A stretch of DNA of 64,000 nt. It comes from Burkholderiales bacterium. GTDB taxonomy: Bacteria > Pseudomonadota > Gammaproteobacteria > Burkholderiales > Burkholderiaceae_C. The position numbers and the translations under genes are program-made. Shown piece after piece: positions 48,311 to 56,582 of this stretch; positions within the stretch are counted from its first letter, which is position 1; the number at the start of each line of letters is the position of its first letter. The DNA lies in contig JAFKGD010000007.1 of assembly GCA_017307855.1 (NCBI GenBank), forward strand, positions 461,374 to 525,373, given 5' to 3'. Under the pieces are notes generated by a model. It was not told the DNA's origin. It did no database searches and saw only the letters and a program-made list of their open reading frames with translations.

Positions 48311-50055
48311 CCCTGCATCGCCGAGGCCGGATCTTCCGCCTCGACCACCGCCCGCGCCCAGGTCGCCAGCTTGGACGCGTCGGCGCGCAGGACTTCCTGC
48401 TTGACCGCAAGGATCTGCGCCGGGTGCATGGAGAACGTGCGCAACCCGAGTCCCAGCAGCAGCCGCGTGAGCGCGGTGTCCCCTGCCATTTCGCCGCACA
48501 CGCTCACGCCCTTTCCCTGGGCGTTGCACTCGGCGATGCTGTCCGCCAGCAGGCGCAGAACAGCCGGGTGCAGCGGATCGTAGAGGTGGGCCACCGACTC
48601 GTCGGCGCGATCGATCGCCAGCGTGTACTGAATCAGGTCGTTGGTGCCGACCGAGAGGAAGTCGAAGTACTTCAGGAACAGCTTGAGGGTGAGCGCCGCA
48701 GCCGGGATTTCAATCATCGCGCCGATCTTGACCGGGCCGTACTCCACGCCGCGCGCATCCAGATCGGCACGCGCCTGCTCGACGAGCGCCAGTGTCTGGC
48801 GGATCTCGCTGCCATGCGCCAGCATCGGAATCAGCAACTGGACCGGGCCATGCGCCGCCGCGCGCAGGATGGCGCGCAACTGGTCGAGGAACATGGCCGG
48901 ATCGGCCAGGCTCCAGCGGATGGCGCGCAGGCCGAGCGCCGGATTGAGGTGGGCCTCGTCCTTGAGCGCGCGGTCCAGCGGCTTGTCGGCGCCCACGTCC
49001 ACCGTGCGGATGGTGACCGGCAGGCCCTGCATGCCTTCGACCGCGCGCCGGTAGGCCTGGTACTGCTCTTCCTCGCCCGGCAGGTCGCCGCCCCGCCCCA
49101 TGAACAGGAATTCGCTGCGGAACAGGCCCACGCCGGCGGCACCGGCCTTCACTGCCGCGGCCGCGTCGTCGGGCATTTCGATGTTGGCCAGCAGTTCGAT
49201 GCGCTGGCCGTCGAGCGTCACGGCGGGTGTGTGGCGCAGCCGCGAAAGCCGTTCGCGGTCGACTTCGCCCTGGCGCTGCTTGTAGCCGTACTCGGCCAGG
49301 ATGATGGGCGAGGGATCGACGATCACCACGCCGGCATCGCCGTCGATGATGACCCAGTCGTCCTGGCGCACCAGCTGGCTGGCCGAGCGCGCGCCGACGA
49401 CGGCAGGGATGTCCATGCTGCGCGCCACGATGGCCGTGTGCGAGGTGCGCCCACCCACGTCGGTGACGAAGCCCGCGAACACGCTCTTCTTGAACTGCAG
49501 CATGTCGGCGGGCGACAGGTCGTGCGCGATCAGCACCAGCGGCACGTCGATGGTGTCGCCCAGCAGGAGGTCTTGCTGCGTCTTGCGCCGCGGCTTGTCG
49601 GCCACGGGCGAGGCCGCGCCCTTCATGTGGCGCAGGATGCGCTCGACCACCTGCTCGAGGTCGGCCTTGCGCTCGCGCAGGTACTCGTCCTCCATCTCGT
49701 CGAACTGGCGCGCGATCACCTCGAGCTGCGTGGTCAGCGCCCACTCGCCGTTGTAGAGGCGCTCGCTCACCCAGTGCTTGACGCCGTTCTCCATCTCCTT
49801 GTCCTGCAGGAGCATGAGATGCACGTCGAGCAGCGCCGTCAGCTCGGGCGGCGCGTCCTTCGGGATCTCGGTCTGCAGCCGTTGGATCTCGTCCACCACC
49901 GAATTGCGCGCGCGCCGCACGCGCATGATTTCGGACTCGACCTGCGCGGGCTCGATGAAATAGTGCGCCACGTCCATGCGGCTGGAGGCGACCAGCACCG
50001 CACGCCCGATGGCGATGCCCCGGGCCACCGGCAGGCCATGGACGGCGAAGGTCAT
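48307..50055 (-). CDS. ptsI: PTS enzyme I (PEP-protein phosphotransferase)
   Basis: A 582-residue enzyme I, close to E. coli EI (575). It takes phosphate from phosphoenolpyruvate onto the histidine in GGRTSHTAIVARSMDIPAVVG (near residue 200) and passes it to HPr. The PEP-binding barrel has GLFRSEFLFM, MIEIPAAAL and the catalytic Cys in SVCGEMAGD. It is the last gene of the EIIA-HPr-EI run. No EIIBC sugar permease gene is nearby, so the system looks regulatory, as in many beta-proteobacteria. Confidence 0.95.
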   Translation of the reverse strand: MTFAVHGLPVARGIAIGRAVLVASSRMDVAHYFIEPAQVESEIMRVRRARNSVVDEIQRLQTEIPKDAPPELTALLDVHLMLLQDKEMENGVKHWVSERLYNGEWALTTQLEVIARQFDEMEDEYLRERKADLEQVVERILRHMKGAASPVADKPRRKTQQDLLLGDTIDVPLVLIAHDLSPADMLQFKKSVFAGFVTDVGGRTSHTAIVARSMDIPAVVGARSASQLVRQDDWVIIDGDAGVVIVDPSPIILAEYGYKQRQGEVDRERLSRLRHTPAVTLDGQRIELLANIEMPDDAAAAVKAGAAGVGLFRSEFLFMGRGGDLPGEEEQYQAYRRAVEGMQGLPVTIRTVDVGADKPLDRALKDEAHLNPALGLRAIRWSLADPAMFLDQLRAILRAAAHGPVQLLIPMLAHGSEIRQTLALVEQARADLDARGVEYGPVKIGAMIEIPAAALTLKLFLKYFDFLSVGTNDLIQYTLAIDRADESVAHLYDPLHPAVLRLLADSIAECNAQGKGVSVCGEMAGDTALTRLLLGLGLRTFSMHPAQILAVKQEVLRADASKLATWARAVVEAEDPASAMQG

Positions 50056-50104
50056 CCGGCCTCCCGGCCCGGCGGCGCGACTGTGGGGCGCGGGGCCATG
50101 GGCT

Positions 50105-50374
50105 TCACTCGCCTTCGCCGAACTTGTCGCTGATGAGGGCCAGCAGCGCGTCCATCGCCTGCTGCTCCTGTGCGCCGTCGGTCTCGATCTCGACCGTGGT
50201 GCCCATGCCGGCGGCCAGCATCATGACGCCCATGATGCTCTTGGCGTTGACGCGCCGGTCGCCGCGCGACATCCAGACATCGCAGGGAAAACTGCCCGCC
50301 AGCTTGGTGAGCTTGGCCGAGGCGCGCGCATGCAGGCCGAGCTTATTGCTGATGGTCGTGGATGTCTTGATCAT
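50105..50374 (-). CDS. ptsH: PTS phosphocarrier HPr
   Basis: An 89-residue HPr. The phospho-acceptor His is at position 15 in KLGLHARASAKL, and the regulatory serine region reads NAKSIMGVMML (Ser46), which in organisms with HprK can be phosphorylated; the kinase gene is not in this window. The start at 50374 lies inside the end of the EIIA gene (32-base overlap). HPr relays phosphate from EI to the EIIA-Man protein encoded just upstream. Confidence 0.95.
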   Translation of the reverse strand: MIKTSTTISNKLGLHARASAKLTKLAGSFPCDVWMSRGDRRVNAKSIMGVMMLAAGMGTTVEIETDGAQEQQAMDALLALISDKFGEGE

Positions 50375-50786
50375 GGGAGCGTCGGGCCTGGTTCTGGGGT
50401 GCGGTGATCGCCACCTGCATCACCCCCTGGGTGCCACCCACCAGCGCGCGCGCGACGAGCGCGTCCAGTGATTCGTGGCGGTAACTGACGGTGCGCAGCA
50501 GCATGGGCAGGTTCACGCCGGTGATCAGGCGCGAGCGCACGCCGTCGACCAGCTTCTGCGCCACATTGCAGGGCGTGGCGCCGAACAGGTCGGTCAGCAC
50601 AAGCACCTGCGGCGCGTCCAGCTGGGCCAGCAGGATGCGCGCGGAACCCAGCGTTTCTTCCGGAGAGACATTGGGCTGCACATCCAGCGCGGCCACCGAG
50701 CCGGCGGCATCCGGGAACACATGCAGCACGCACTGGCGCAACGCATGGGCGAGCGGCGCGTGGGCAATGATGAAGATGCCATTCAT
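50343..50786 (-). CDS. PTS EIIA component, mannose family (EIIA-Man)
   Basis: A 147-residue EIIA of the mannose/sorbose type. The phospho-histidine is His9 in IFIIAHAPLAHALRQC, and VLVLTDLFGATPCNVAQKL is the second conserved block. No matching IIB, IIC or IID genes are present, so it probably does not feed sugar uptake and instead signals phosphorylation state, as proposed for the incomplete PTS of beta-proteobacteria. Its start overlaps the MFS gene stop by ATGA and its end overlaps ptsH by 32 bases. Confidence 0.9.
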   Translation of the reverse strand: MNGIFIIAHAPLAHALRQCVLHVFPDAAGSVAALDVQPNVSPEETLGSARILLAQLDAPQVLVLTDLFGATPCNVAQKLVDGVRSRLITGVNLPMLLRTVSYRHESLDALVARALVGGTQGVMQVAITAPQNQARRSHDQDIHDHQQ

Positions 50787-52018
50787 GGGCCCGGATTATG
50801 CGGCGGTGCAGCGAAAAGCCATGCCCAAGATGCCACGCAACACGCGAGAAAGACGCCCATCGCCGCACGGAATGCATCGAGCGTGGACAGCCCGGCGGCC
50901 TGGAAGCCATCGATGGCCAGCCCCACGCCCCACTGCACCACGAATACACCGGCAAAGATCACGAGGTTGAAGGCAGATAGCGCACGCCCGGCCAGCGCGG
51001 GCGGAAACGCCATGGCGACTGCCGGCTGCGATAGCGAGATGAAGGTGCAGCTCATGCAATAGAGCGTCCAGTGCAGTGCCCCGGCCCGCGGGCCCAGCAC
51101 GATGATGGAGGCCAGCAGCAGGAATGACAGCGGAACGCCCCAGCCAATCAGCCGATCGGTGCGCACCCCTCGCCGCGCCAGCCAGGGCGTCACCAGGCCC
51201 CAGGCCCAGAAGGCGCTCAACATGCCGATGTTGAGCCAGAACAGTCCCGTGGCGGCACCGACGGGATCGCGCCCGGATACCTGGATCAGCCAGGGTCCGA
51301 CCCACAGCGTCTGCATGGCCAGCATGCCGCCGTAGCTGAAAAAGCCCAGCGGCATCAGCTTGACGAAATAAGGATGCCGCCAGATCGTGCCGTACCCCGC
51401 GAACAGTCCACGCCAGCCCGGCACGTCGGCATCGGAGGGGGGCTGGCGCTGCCAGGCCGGCACGATCAGCGCGATCGCCGCCATCGACAGCAACAGCAGG
51501 CCGGCCAGCATCCAGAACATCGGGCGCCAGCCGGTCAAGGGCACCAGCCACTGCACCGGCAGGGTGGAGGCCAGCGTGCCGAACGAGCCGGTCATGAGCA
51601 TCCACGAGTTGGCGCGCAATTGCTGGTCCGCCGAGAACCAGCGCCGGTAGCCGGTGAGCGGCGCCATCAGGCAGGCGCTGACGCCGATGCCCATGAGCAC
51701 CCGCGCGGCCAGCAACTGGGTGAAGCCGGTCGCGGCCGAGAAAGCGAGGCTCCCGGCCACGGCCACCATCAGGAAGCACAGCACGACCCGCTTGGGGCCG
51801 TATCGGTCCAGCCAGGTTCCCAGCGGCAACTGTGTGAACGCGAACCCCAGGAAGTAGCCGCCCGCCAGCAGTCCCAGCGATCCGGCGTGCAGGCCGAACT
51901 CGGCGCTCAGCGTGGGCGAGAGCGTCGCCGTGATGGCGCGCACCAGGGTGGAGAAGAAGTACGCGAGCGCCAGCGACAGGAACACCGCGATGGCCATCGG
52001 CCGCGACAGCAGACTCAT
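50783..52018 (-). CDS. Major facilitator superfamily transporter
   Basis: A 411-residue MFS transporter with twelve predicted membrane helices. It starts MSLLSRPMAIAVFLSLALAYFF and carries the MFS loop motif in the GTWLDRYGPKRVVL segment between helices 2 and 3. The family is broad and no substrate can be read; relatives are often annotated as 4-hydroxybenzoate, cyanate or nitrate-type permeases, none supported here. It is coupled by ATGA overlaps to the lipoprotein gene upstream and the EIIA gene downstream. The frame remains open further upstream but overlaps the lipoprotein gene. Confidence 0.88.
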   Translation of the reverse strand: MSLLSRPMAIAVFLSLALAYFFSTLVRAITATLSPTLSAEFGLHAGSLGLLAGGYFLGFAFTQLPLGTWLDRYGPKRVVLCFLMVAVAGSLAFSAATGFTQLLAARVLMGIGVSACLMAPLTGYRRWFSADQQLRANSWMLMTGSFGTLASTLPVQWLVPLTGWRPMFWMLAGLLLLSMAAIALIVPAWQRQPPSDADVPGWRGLFAGYGTIWRHPYFVKLMPLGFFSYGGMLAMQTLWVGPWLIQVSGRDPVGAATGLFWLNIGMLSAFWAWGLVTPWLARRGVRTDRLIGWGVPLSFLLLASIIVLGPRAGALHWTLYCMSCTFISLSQPAVAMAFPPALAGRALSAFNLVIFAGVFVVQWGVGLAIDGFQAAGLSTLDAFRAAMGVFLACCVASWAWLFAAPPHNPGP

Positions 52019-52533
52019 GACAGTTTCAGCCCCGAGAAGAAAGGTTCGGCGACGGCCTCGGGAAGGCGGGGCGCATAGATGACGGCCTGGAAGACGTGGC
52101 GGCCGCGCACGAACCATGCGGCCTGCATCTGCAGCGACTCGCCCTGCGGACTGCGGCCTTCGGCCACGATGCGCCCGCCACCCGGCACGGCCTGCGCACC
52201 CGCGGGCGTGAAGGCGTGGTCGGCCACCGATTGCGCGTGCGCGTTGGCCAGCGTGCTGGCACGCCACTGCGCCAGCAACCCGGGGGCCTGCGCGGGTTCC
52301 CCGGCATCGGCCCAGGCGACGGCGAACAGTGCGCCGCCTGCCTCGCATCCCTGCATCGACACGATGGCCGGACGCTCGCCCAGGCTCACCTCGCGTCGGC
52401 CTTGATCCGGCTTGCAGGGCAGCAGCGCCACCAGGCCGGCTTCAGGGAAACGGGCATCACGCCAGTTGTAGGTGGGAGTGCAGGCCGCAAGCGCAGCCGC
52501 CACGATGACGGCCAGGGCCGGAAGAAAGCGCAT
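52015..52533 (-). CDS. Putative lipoprotein of unknown function
   Basis: A 172-residue predicted lipoprotein. The signal MRFLPALAVIVAAALAAC ends in a lipobox with Cys18. The mature part has three cysteines (CKPDQGRREVSL, MQGCEAG and the lipid Cys) and recognisable beta-strand-like blocks such as GGRIVAEGRSPQGESLQMQAAWFVRGRHVFQAVIYAP. I do not recognise a named family. The start at 52533 was chosen because it opens the signal peptide. Translationally coupled to the MFS transporter by ATGA, so it may support that transporter in the envelope. Confidence 0.75.
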   Translation of the reverse strand: MRFLPALAVIVAAALAACTPTYNWRDARFPEAGLVALLPCKPDQGRREVSLGERPAIVSMQGCEAGGALFAVAWADAGEPAQAPGLLAQWRASTLANAHAQSVADHAFTPAGAQAVPGGGRIVAEGRSPQGESLQMQAAWFVRGRHVFQAVIYAPRLPEAVAEPFFSGLKLS

Positions 52534-52607
52534 GCGCCGATTATCGACATGGGCGCGCTGGCGGCGCATTGGTGGTTCAATGGACGCCCGCTGCTTCCGG
52601 AGATCGC

Positions 52608-53345
52608 ATGGCTCACTTCGTCCTGGTTCATGGCGCCTGGCATGGCGCGTGGTGCTGGCAGCGCGTCGTGCAGCGGCTGGCGCCCGCAGGGCATCGCGTC
52701 CACGCCGTCACGCTGACCGGGCTGGGCGATCGCGCCCATCTGCTGTCGCGCGACATCACGCTCAACACCCACGTGCAGGATGTCATGGCCACCCTGGAGG
52801 CCGAGGAACTGCAGGACGTCGTGCTGGCCGTCCATTCCTATGCCGGCATGCTGGGCACGGCGGTGGCCGACCTCGCGCCCGGGCGCTTGCGTCATCTGGT
52901 CTATGTGGATGCGGTCGTGCCGCAGCCCGGAGAGAGCTGGGGCAGCACGCACTCGCGCGCCACGCGCGAGGGCCGGCTGGCCGCTGCCGAAGCCTCGCCG
53001 GCCTACGCATTTCCAGCCCCGGACCCGGCCGTCTTCGGCCTGGCCGCCGACGATGGCGAGTGGGTCCGCCGCCGCCAGACGCCGCACCCCGGGCGCACCT
53101 ACGAGGCGCCACTGGATTTCGACGTGCGCCGCGTCGCCCGCGTGCCCCGCACCTTCGTGAGCTGCACGCAGCCGCAGCTGGCCACCATCGACTCGATCCG
53201 GCCACGCGTGACCAGCGCCGCGTTCTGGGACGGCGCCTGGCTGCCGGGCTCGCGCGTGGTCGAGCTCGCCACCGGCCATGACCCCATGATCAGTGCGCCC
53301 GACGCACTGACGCGCGTGCTGCTGGAAGCCGCCGCAGACGCTTAA
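52608..53345 (+). CDS. Alpha/beta hydrolase, EstC/methylesterase-like
   Basis: A 245-residue alpha/beta hydrolase of the plant methylesterase/EstC group. The opening AHFVLVHGAWHGAWCWQRV (oxyanion loop) is typical, followed by TLTGLGDRAHLL and the nucleophile elbow HSYAGM near residue 76, where the last Gly-x-Ser-x-Gly position is retained as Ser-x-Ala-Gly. The catalytic His is in ATGHDPMISAP. CGGAGA precedes the ATG. It is divergent from the lipoprotein/MFS/PTS unit. Small-ester or lactone hydrolysis is likely, with substrate unknown. Confidence 0.85.
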   Translation: MAHFVLVHGAWHGAWCWQRVVQRLAPAGHRVHAVTLTGLGDRAHLLSRDITLNTHVQDVMATLEAEELQDVVLAVHSYAGMLGTAVADLAPGRLRHLVYVDAVVPQPGESWGSTHSRATREGRLAAAEASPAYAFPAPDPAVFGLAADDGEWVRRRQTPHPGRTYEAPLDFDVRRVARVPRTFVSCTQPQLATIDSIRPRVTSAAFWDGAWLPGSRVVELATGHDPMISAPDALTRVLLEAAADA

Positions 53346-53466
53346 GCTGGCTGATCGGTGAAGGCCCCCGATGGCAGAATCGGGGGGCCGCAGCAGGCCT
53401 TCCGCCGTCTGCCGGCTCACGTGGCGCACCGCCTGACGGATGCACCCGATACGAAAGTCTTCATCC

Positions 53467-54624
53467 ATGGAACTCGTCGGCAAGAACGCTGATTACAGGC
53501 CCAAGCCGGCCGCGCCGGCCCAGCCTGCGCCCACCGAGCCCGCTTCCGCTCAGGAGCAGCCCGAGTTCGCCCTGGCCGGCATCATCGGCGCGCAACTCTC
53601 CGAACCGTTGCAGGCGATGAAGAACATCGTGGACGAGTTCAGCCAGACGCGCCGCATTTCGCGCGTTCAGCTGGGCGAATTGCAGGCCGCGATCCTGCGT
53701 GCCGACCGCGTCGCGCGGCAGAGCCAGCAGATTGCCCGGCTGTCCGAAGGCCGGCTGCGCCAGTCCCATGAGCGCCTGCAGTTGGGCAGCCTGCTCGATG
53801 ACGTCCTGCACGAGCGTTTACCGGCCATGCAGCAGGCCGGCATCGAGCTCACGCGCGCCGTGCGGCCCATCGAGGTCATCGTCGATCCGGGACTGCTCAC
53901 CAGCCTGCTCGAAGCCACGCTCGACTGGGCCATCGTGCTGGGCCAGCGCATCAGCGTGAGCCTGTCGGTGAAGAACTGGCCCGAGCACGCGCTGCTTCAG
54001 GTCAAGGCCAGCCAGACCGTGGTGAGCGACGCGCCGCCCGACCTGTCGGAGCGCGGCGACGCGCTCGACTGGCAACTGCTGGTGCAACTGGCCCGTGTGA
54101 TGGGCGTGAGCCTGCAGCGCGAATTCCAGCCCGGCGAAGCGCAGGTCACGCTGGAATTTGCGCGCACGGTCAAGCAGCTCGAGGGCATCACCACAATGGA
54201 GCTGGAGACCGCCGATAGCGGCCCGCCGTCGTCCCAGCACAGCGGCACACGGCCGCTCGCCGGTCACCGCCTCCTGCTGGCCACGGCCGATCCGCTGGTG
54301 CGCGCCGAAGTGCAGAACGCGGCCGGCGTGCTGGGGCTGGTGGTCGATACCGTCTCCACCGCGCGGCAGGCCGTGCGCTGCGTCGAGATGGACCGCCCGC
54401 ACATGCTCATCATGGACGAGCGCGTGCGCGACGAGCAACTCGACAACCTGGTGCTCGACCTCAAGCGCCACAACCCCAACTTCGGCCTGCTTGAAGTGGC
54501 CGACGACGCCAACACCTTCGCCATCGCGAGCTGGATGAGCGACACCAACACCCGCGTGAGCCGCGACCTGCTGCGCAGCCAGCTCACCTCGCTGCTGACG
54601 CTGGAGCTGGCCAAGTCGTTCTGA
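53467..54624 (+). CDS. Degenerate sensor-kinase/receiver-like protein
   Basis: A 385-residue soluble protein. Residues 35-115 resemble a HisKA dimerisation helix pair (LAGIIGAQLSEPLQAMKNIV), but the phospho-His is replaced. Residues 120-240 look like a worn GHKL ATPase domain: the N-box equivalent (LLEATLDWA) has lost its Asn and no G-boxes are seen. Residues 265-385 fold like a receiver, with Asp317 in HMLIMDERV at the phospho-acceptor place, but the acidic pair is reduced (ATADP) and the conserved Lys is unclear. A Pro/Ala-rich leader covers 11-33. I would call it a pseudo-kinase signalling protein; partner unknown. Confidence 0.7.
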   Translation: MELVGKNADYRPKPAAPAQPAPTEPASAQEQPEFALAGIIGAQLSEPLQAMKNIVDEFSQTRRISRVQLGELQAAILRADRVARQSQQIARLSEGRLRQSHERLQLGSLLDDVLHERLPAMQQAGIELTRAVRPIEVIVDPGLLTSLLEATLDWAIVLGQRISVSLSVKNWPEHALLQVKASQTVVSDAPPDLSERGDALDWQLLVQLARVMGVSLQREFQPGEAQVTLEFARTVKQLEGITTMELETADSGPPSSQHSGTRPLAGHRLLLATADPLVRAEVQNAAGVLGLVVDTVSTARQAVRCVEMDRPHMLIMDERVRDEQLDNLVLDLKRHNPNFGLLEVADDANTFAIASWMSDTNTRVSRDLLRSQLTSLLTLELAKSF

Positions 54625-54656
54625 GCGGCGTGCGCCGCCGCCCGGCCGCTGCAGCG

Positions 54657-55361
54657 TCAGCGCATGGCGCCGAACACTTTCTTGAGGATGGCGCTGCCGG
54701 TGCCCACCGGGTCCTGGCGGATCTTGCGTTCTTCCTCTCCGATCACGAAGTACAGGCCATCGAGCGATTTGCCTGTCACGTACTGCTGGATGTTGGCGTC
54801 TTCCTTGCGCACCAGGCCGAAGCCCGAAGCCTTGCCCGCGACGGCGTTGTACTTGGCGGCCAGGCCGACTTTTTCGGTGGCGCGGGTCACGATGGGCAGG
54901 AATTTTTCGCCCAGTGGCGTGCGTGTACGCGTGGCGAAGAACTGCGTGACCGAGGTATCACCGCCCGAGAGAATGTTCTTGGCGTCGGAGACCGTCATCG
55001 TCTTGACCGCACCGACCAGCAGATCCTTGGCCAGCGGCACGGCCGACTCCGCCGCCCGGTTCATCGACGTCACCAATTCGTCTACCTGCTGCCCGCGCCC
55101 CAGCGCACGCAGAAGTTTTGAGCCGTCTTCCAGGAATCCGGGTAGCGGAATGCGAACTTTTGCGTTGCCGAGGAATCCATCCGTACGGCCCAGCAGGCTG
55201 ACTGCAGTAAGCGCGCCTTTCTCCAGAGCCGTCTTCAGACCCTGGGATGCTTCGCCCTCGGTAAGGTCGGCCAGCGACAGCGCCCAGGCCTGGGCGTAGG
55301 CCAGTGTCAGCATGCTGGCAAGCGCGCCGCCAGCGACGCCATTAAACTTTCGACGATCCAT
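54657..55361 (-). CDS. DUF4197 family protein, exported
   Basis: A 234-residue protein of the DUF4197 family. It begins MDRRKFNGVAGGALASMLTLAYAQA, a signal peptide with an RRKF pair that could be Tat-like. The mature part has LADLTEGEASQGLKTALEKGALTAVSLLG, the RIPLPGFLEDGSKLLRALG block and GLYFVIGEEERKIRQDPVGTGS, all family hallmarks. Function is unknown; relatives are periplasmic. It is divergent from the thioredoxin-like gene with only 15 bases between start codons, so their promoters must overlap one or both coding regions. Confidence 0.88.
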   Translation of the reverse strand: MDRRKFNGVAGGALASMLTLAYAQAWALSLADLTEGEASQGLKTALEKGALTAVSLLGRTDGFLGNAKVRIPLPGFLEDGSKLLRALGRGQQVDELVTSMNRAAESAVPLAKDLLVGAVKTMTVSDAKNILSGGDTSVTQFFATRTRTPLGEKFLPIVTRATEKVGLAAKYNAVAGKASGFGLVRKEDANIQQYVTGKSLDGLYFVIGEEERKIRQDPVGTGSAILKKVFGAMR

Positions 55362-55376
55362 GGGTTTCTCCCGAAA

Positions 55377-55883
55377 ATGAAGCGAATTCTTCCCTACGCC
55401 GCCGCACTCGCCGTGCTGGTCGCCGCCGTCGCAGCGTACATCCTCTCGATGGGCAATGCCACCGCAGCGCCGCCGTCCACGTTCGTGCTGCTGGACGGCA
55501 GCCGCAAGACCACCGACGACCTCAAGGGGCGCGTGACGCTGGTCAACTTCTGGGCCACCAGTTGCACCACTTGCGTGGCCGAGATGCCGCGCATCGTCGA
55601 GACGCACGACAAATACAAGGCGCAGGGCTTCGGCACGCTGGCCGTGGCCATGAGCTACGACCCGCCGAGCTATGTGGTGAACTTCGCCCAGACGCGCAAG
55701 CTGCCGTTCGAGGTGGCGATCGACAACACCGGCGATGTGGCGCGGGCCTGGGGCGACGTCCAGCTCACGCCCACCACGTATGTGGTCAACAAGCGTGGCG
55801 AGATCGTCAAGCGCTATATCGGCGAGCCCGATTTCCCCGAGTTGCACCGGCTGATCGAGCGCTTGCTGGCAGAGCAGGCTTGA
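55377..55883 (+). CDS. TlpA-like periplasmic thioredoxin
   Basis: A 168-residue membrane-anchored or secreted thioredoxin of the TlpA/ResA/AhpC-TSA group. An N-terminal hydrophobic segment (residues 5-25) directs it to the periplasm. The redox site is FWATSCTTCVAEMP, with the CTTC pair near residues 63-66; the cis-Pro loop is LTPTTYVVNKRGEIVKRYIG. It probably keeps cytochrome c apoprotein or other exported thiols reduced. Ends ahead of a strong terminator shared with the convergent cytochrome c' gene. Confidence 0.88.
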   Translation: MKRILPYAAALAVLVAAVAAYILSMGNATAAPPSTFVLLDGSRKTTDDLKGRVTLVNFWATSCTTCVAEMPRIVETHDKYKAQGFGTLAVAMSYDPPSYVVNFAQTRKLPFEVAIDNTGDVARAWGDVQLTPTTYVVNKRGEIVKRYIGEPDFPELHRLIERLLAEQA

Positions 55884-55903
55884 GGCCGGGCGCTCGTACG
55901 ACG

Positions 55904-55939
55904 CAAGAAAAAGCCGGCCCTCGGGCCGGCTTTTTCTTG
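55904..55939. terminator. Bidirectional terminator
   Basis: A perfect 17-base inverted repeat (caagaaaaagccggccc, two-base centre, complement) stands between the convergent thioredoxin and cytochrome c' genes. Its A-rich and T-rich ends give U tracts in both directions. Confidence 0.92.
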
Positions 55940-55968
55940 AGCGCCCGGCCGCAGCCGGATACACCTCT

Positions 55969-56415
55969 TCAGTTGCGGAATGCGTCGTGACAGGCCTTGC
56001 ACGAGGCCGCCGTGGTGCCCACCGAAACCTTGATGGCGTCGAGGTTGCCGGTCTTGGACGTCACGGCCAACTTGTCCATCTCGGCGATGGCGTTGTCCTG
56101 CAACTGCTTGAACTTGGCCTGCTCCTTCCAGATCTCGGGCTTGGCCTTGCCGCCCTCGGTACCCGGGCCGAAACCGCTCCAGGGCAGCTTGATCAGGTCG
56201 GCCGCCTTCTGCGAGCGCTCGGCCGCCTCGGCGGCGTCGAAGGCGACACGGCCCTGGGCCATACCCGCCACCCGGCCGAAGTTCTGCTGCATTTCCTTCA
56301 GGGTGGACTGGCGATGCTTGATCGCGTCCTGGGGATTGGCGAACGGCTGCGCAAATGCCTGGGCAGACAGCGCGAGCGTGGCAGCGGCGAGCGCCACGGA
56401 AGCAAGAGACTTCAT
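55969..56415 (-). CDS. Cytochrome c' (class II cytochrome c)
   Basis: A 148-residue periplasmic cytochrome c'. The signal peptide ends around residue 22 (SAQAFA). The four-helix protein binds haem close to its C-terminus through CKACHDAFRN, as is typical of class II cytochromes. The N-terminal IKHRQSTLKEMQQNFGRVAGMAQG helix and the WSGFGPGTEGG loop agree with the family. Cytochromes c' bind NO and may protect against it. It is divergent from a cytochrome b gene, a common pairing. Confidence 0.92.
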   Translation of the reverse strand: MKSLASVALAAATLALSAQAFAQPFANPQDAIKHRQSTLKEMQQNFGRVAGMAQGRVAFDAAEAAERSQKAADLIKLPWSGFGPGTEGGKAKPEIWKEQAKFKQLQDNAIAEMDKLAVTSKTGNLDAIKVSVGTTAASCKACHDAFRN

Positions 56416-56582
56416 CGGGGTTCCTTTGTGGTTGTGGGAATCGGTTCCAGTGCAAATGATTCACCGGCTGCCGGAAAGTTCTCGAGGAACCAAAATCGGG
56501 CCGTACCGCCTAAGCAGGAAACCGGCCAGCGCCGCCCAAGGCCTGCCCACCATACCAAACCACGCCACGAGGGAATACCTCC

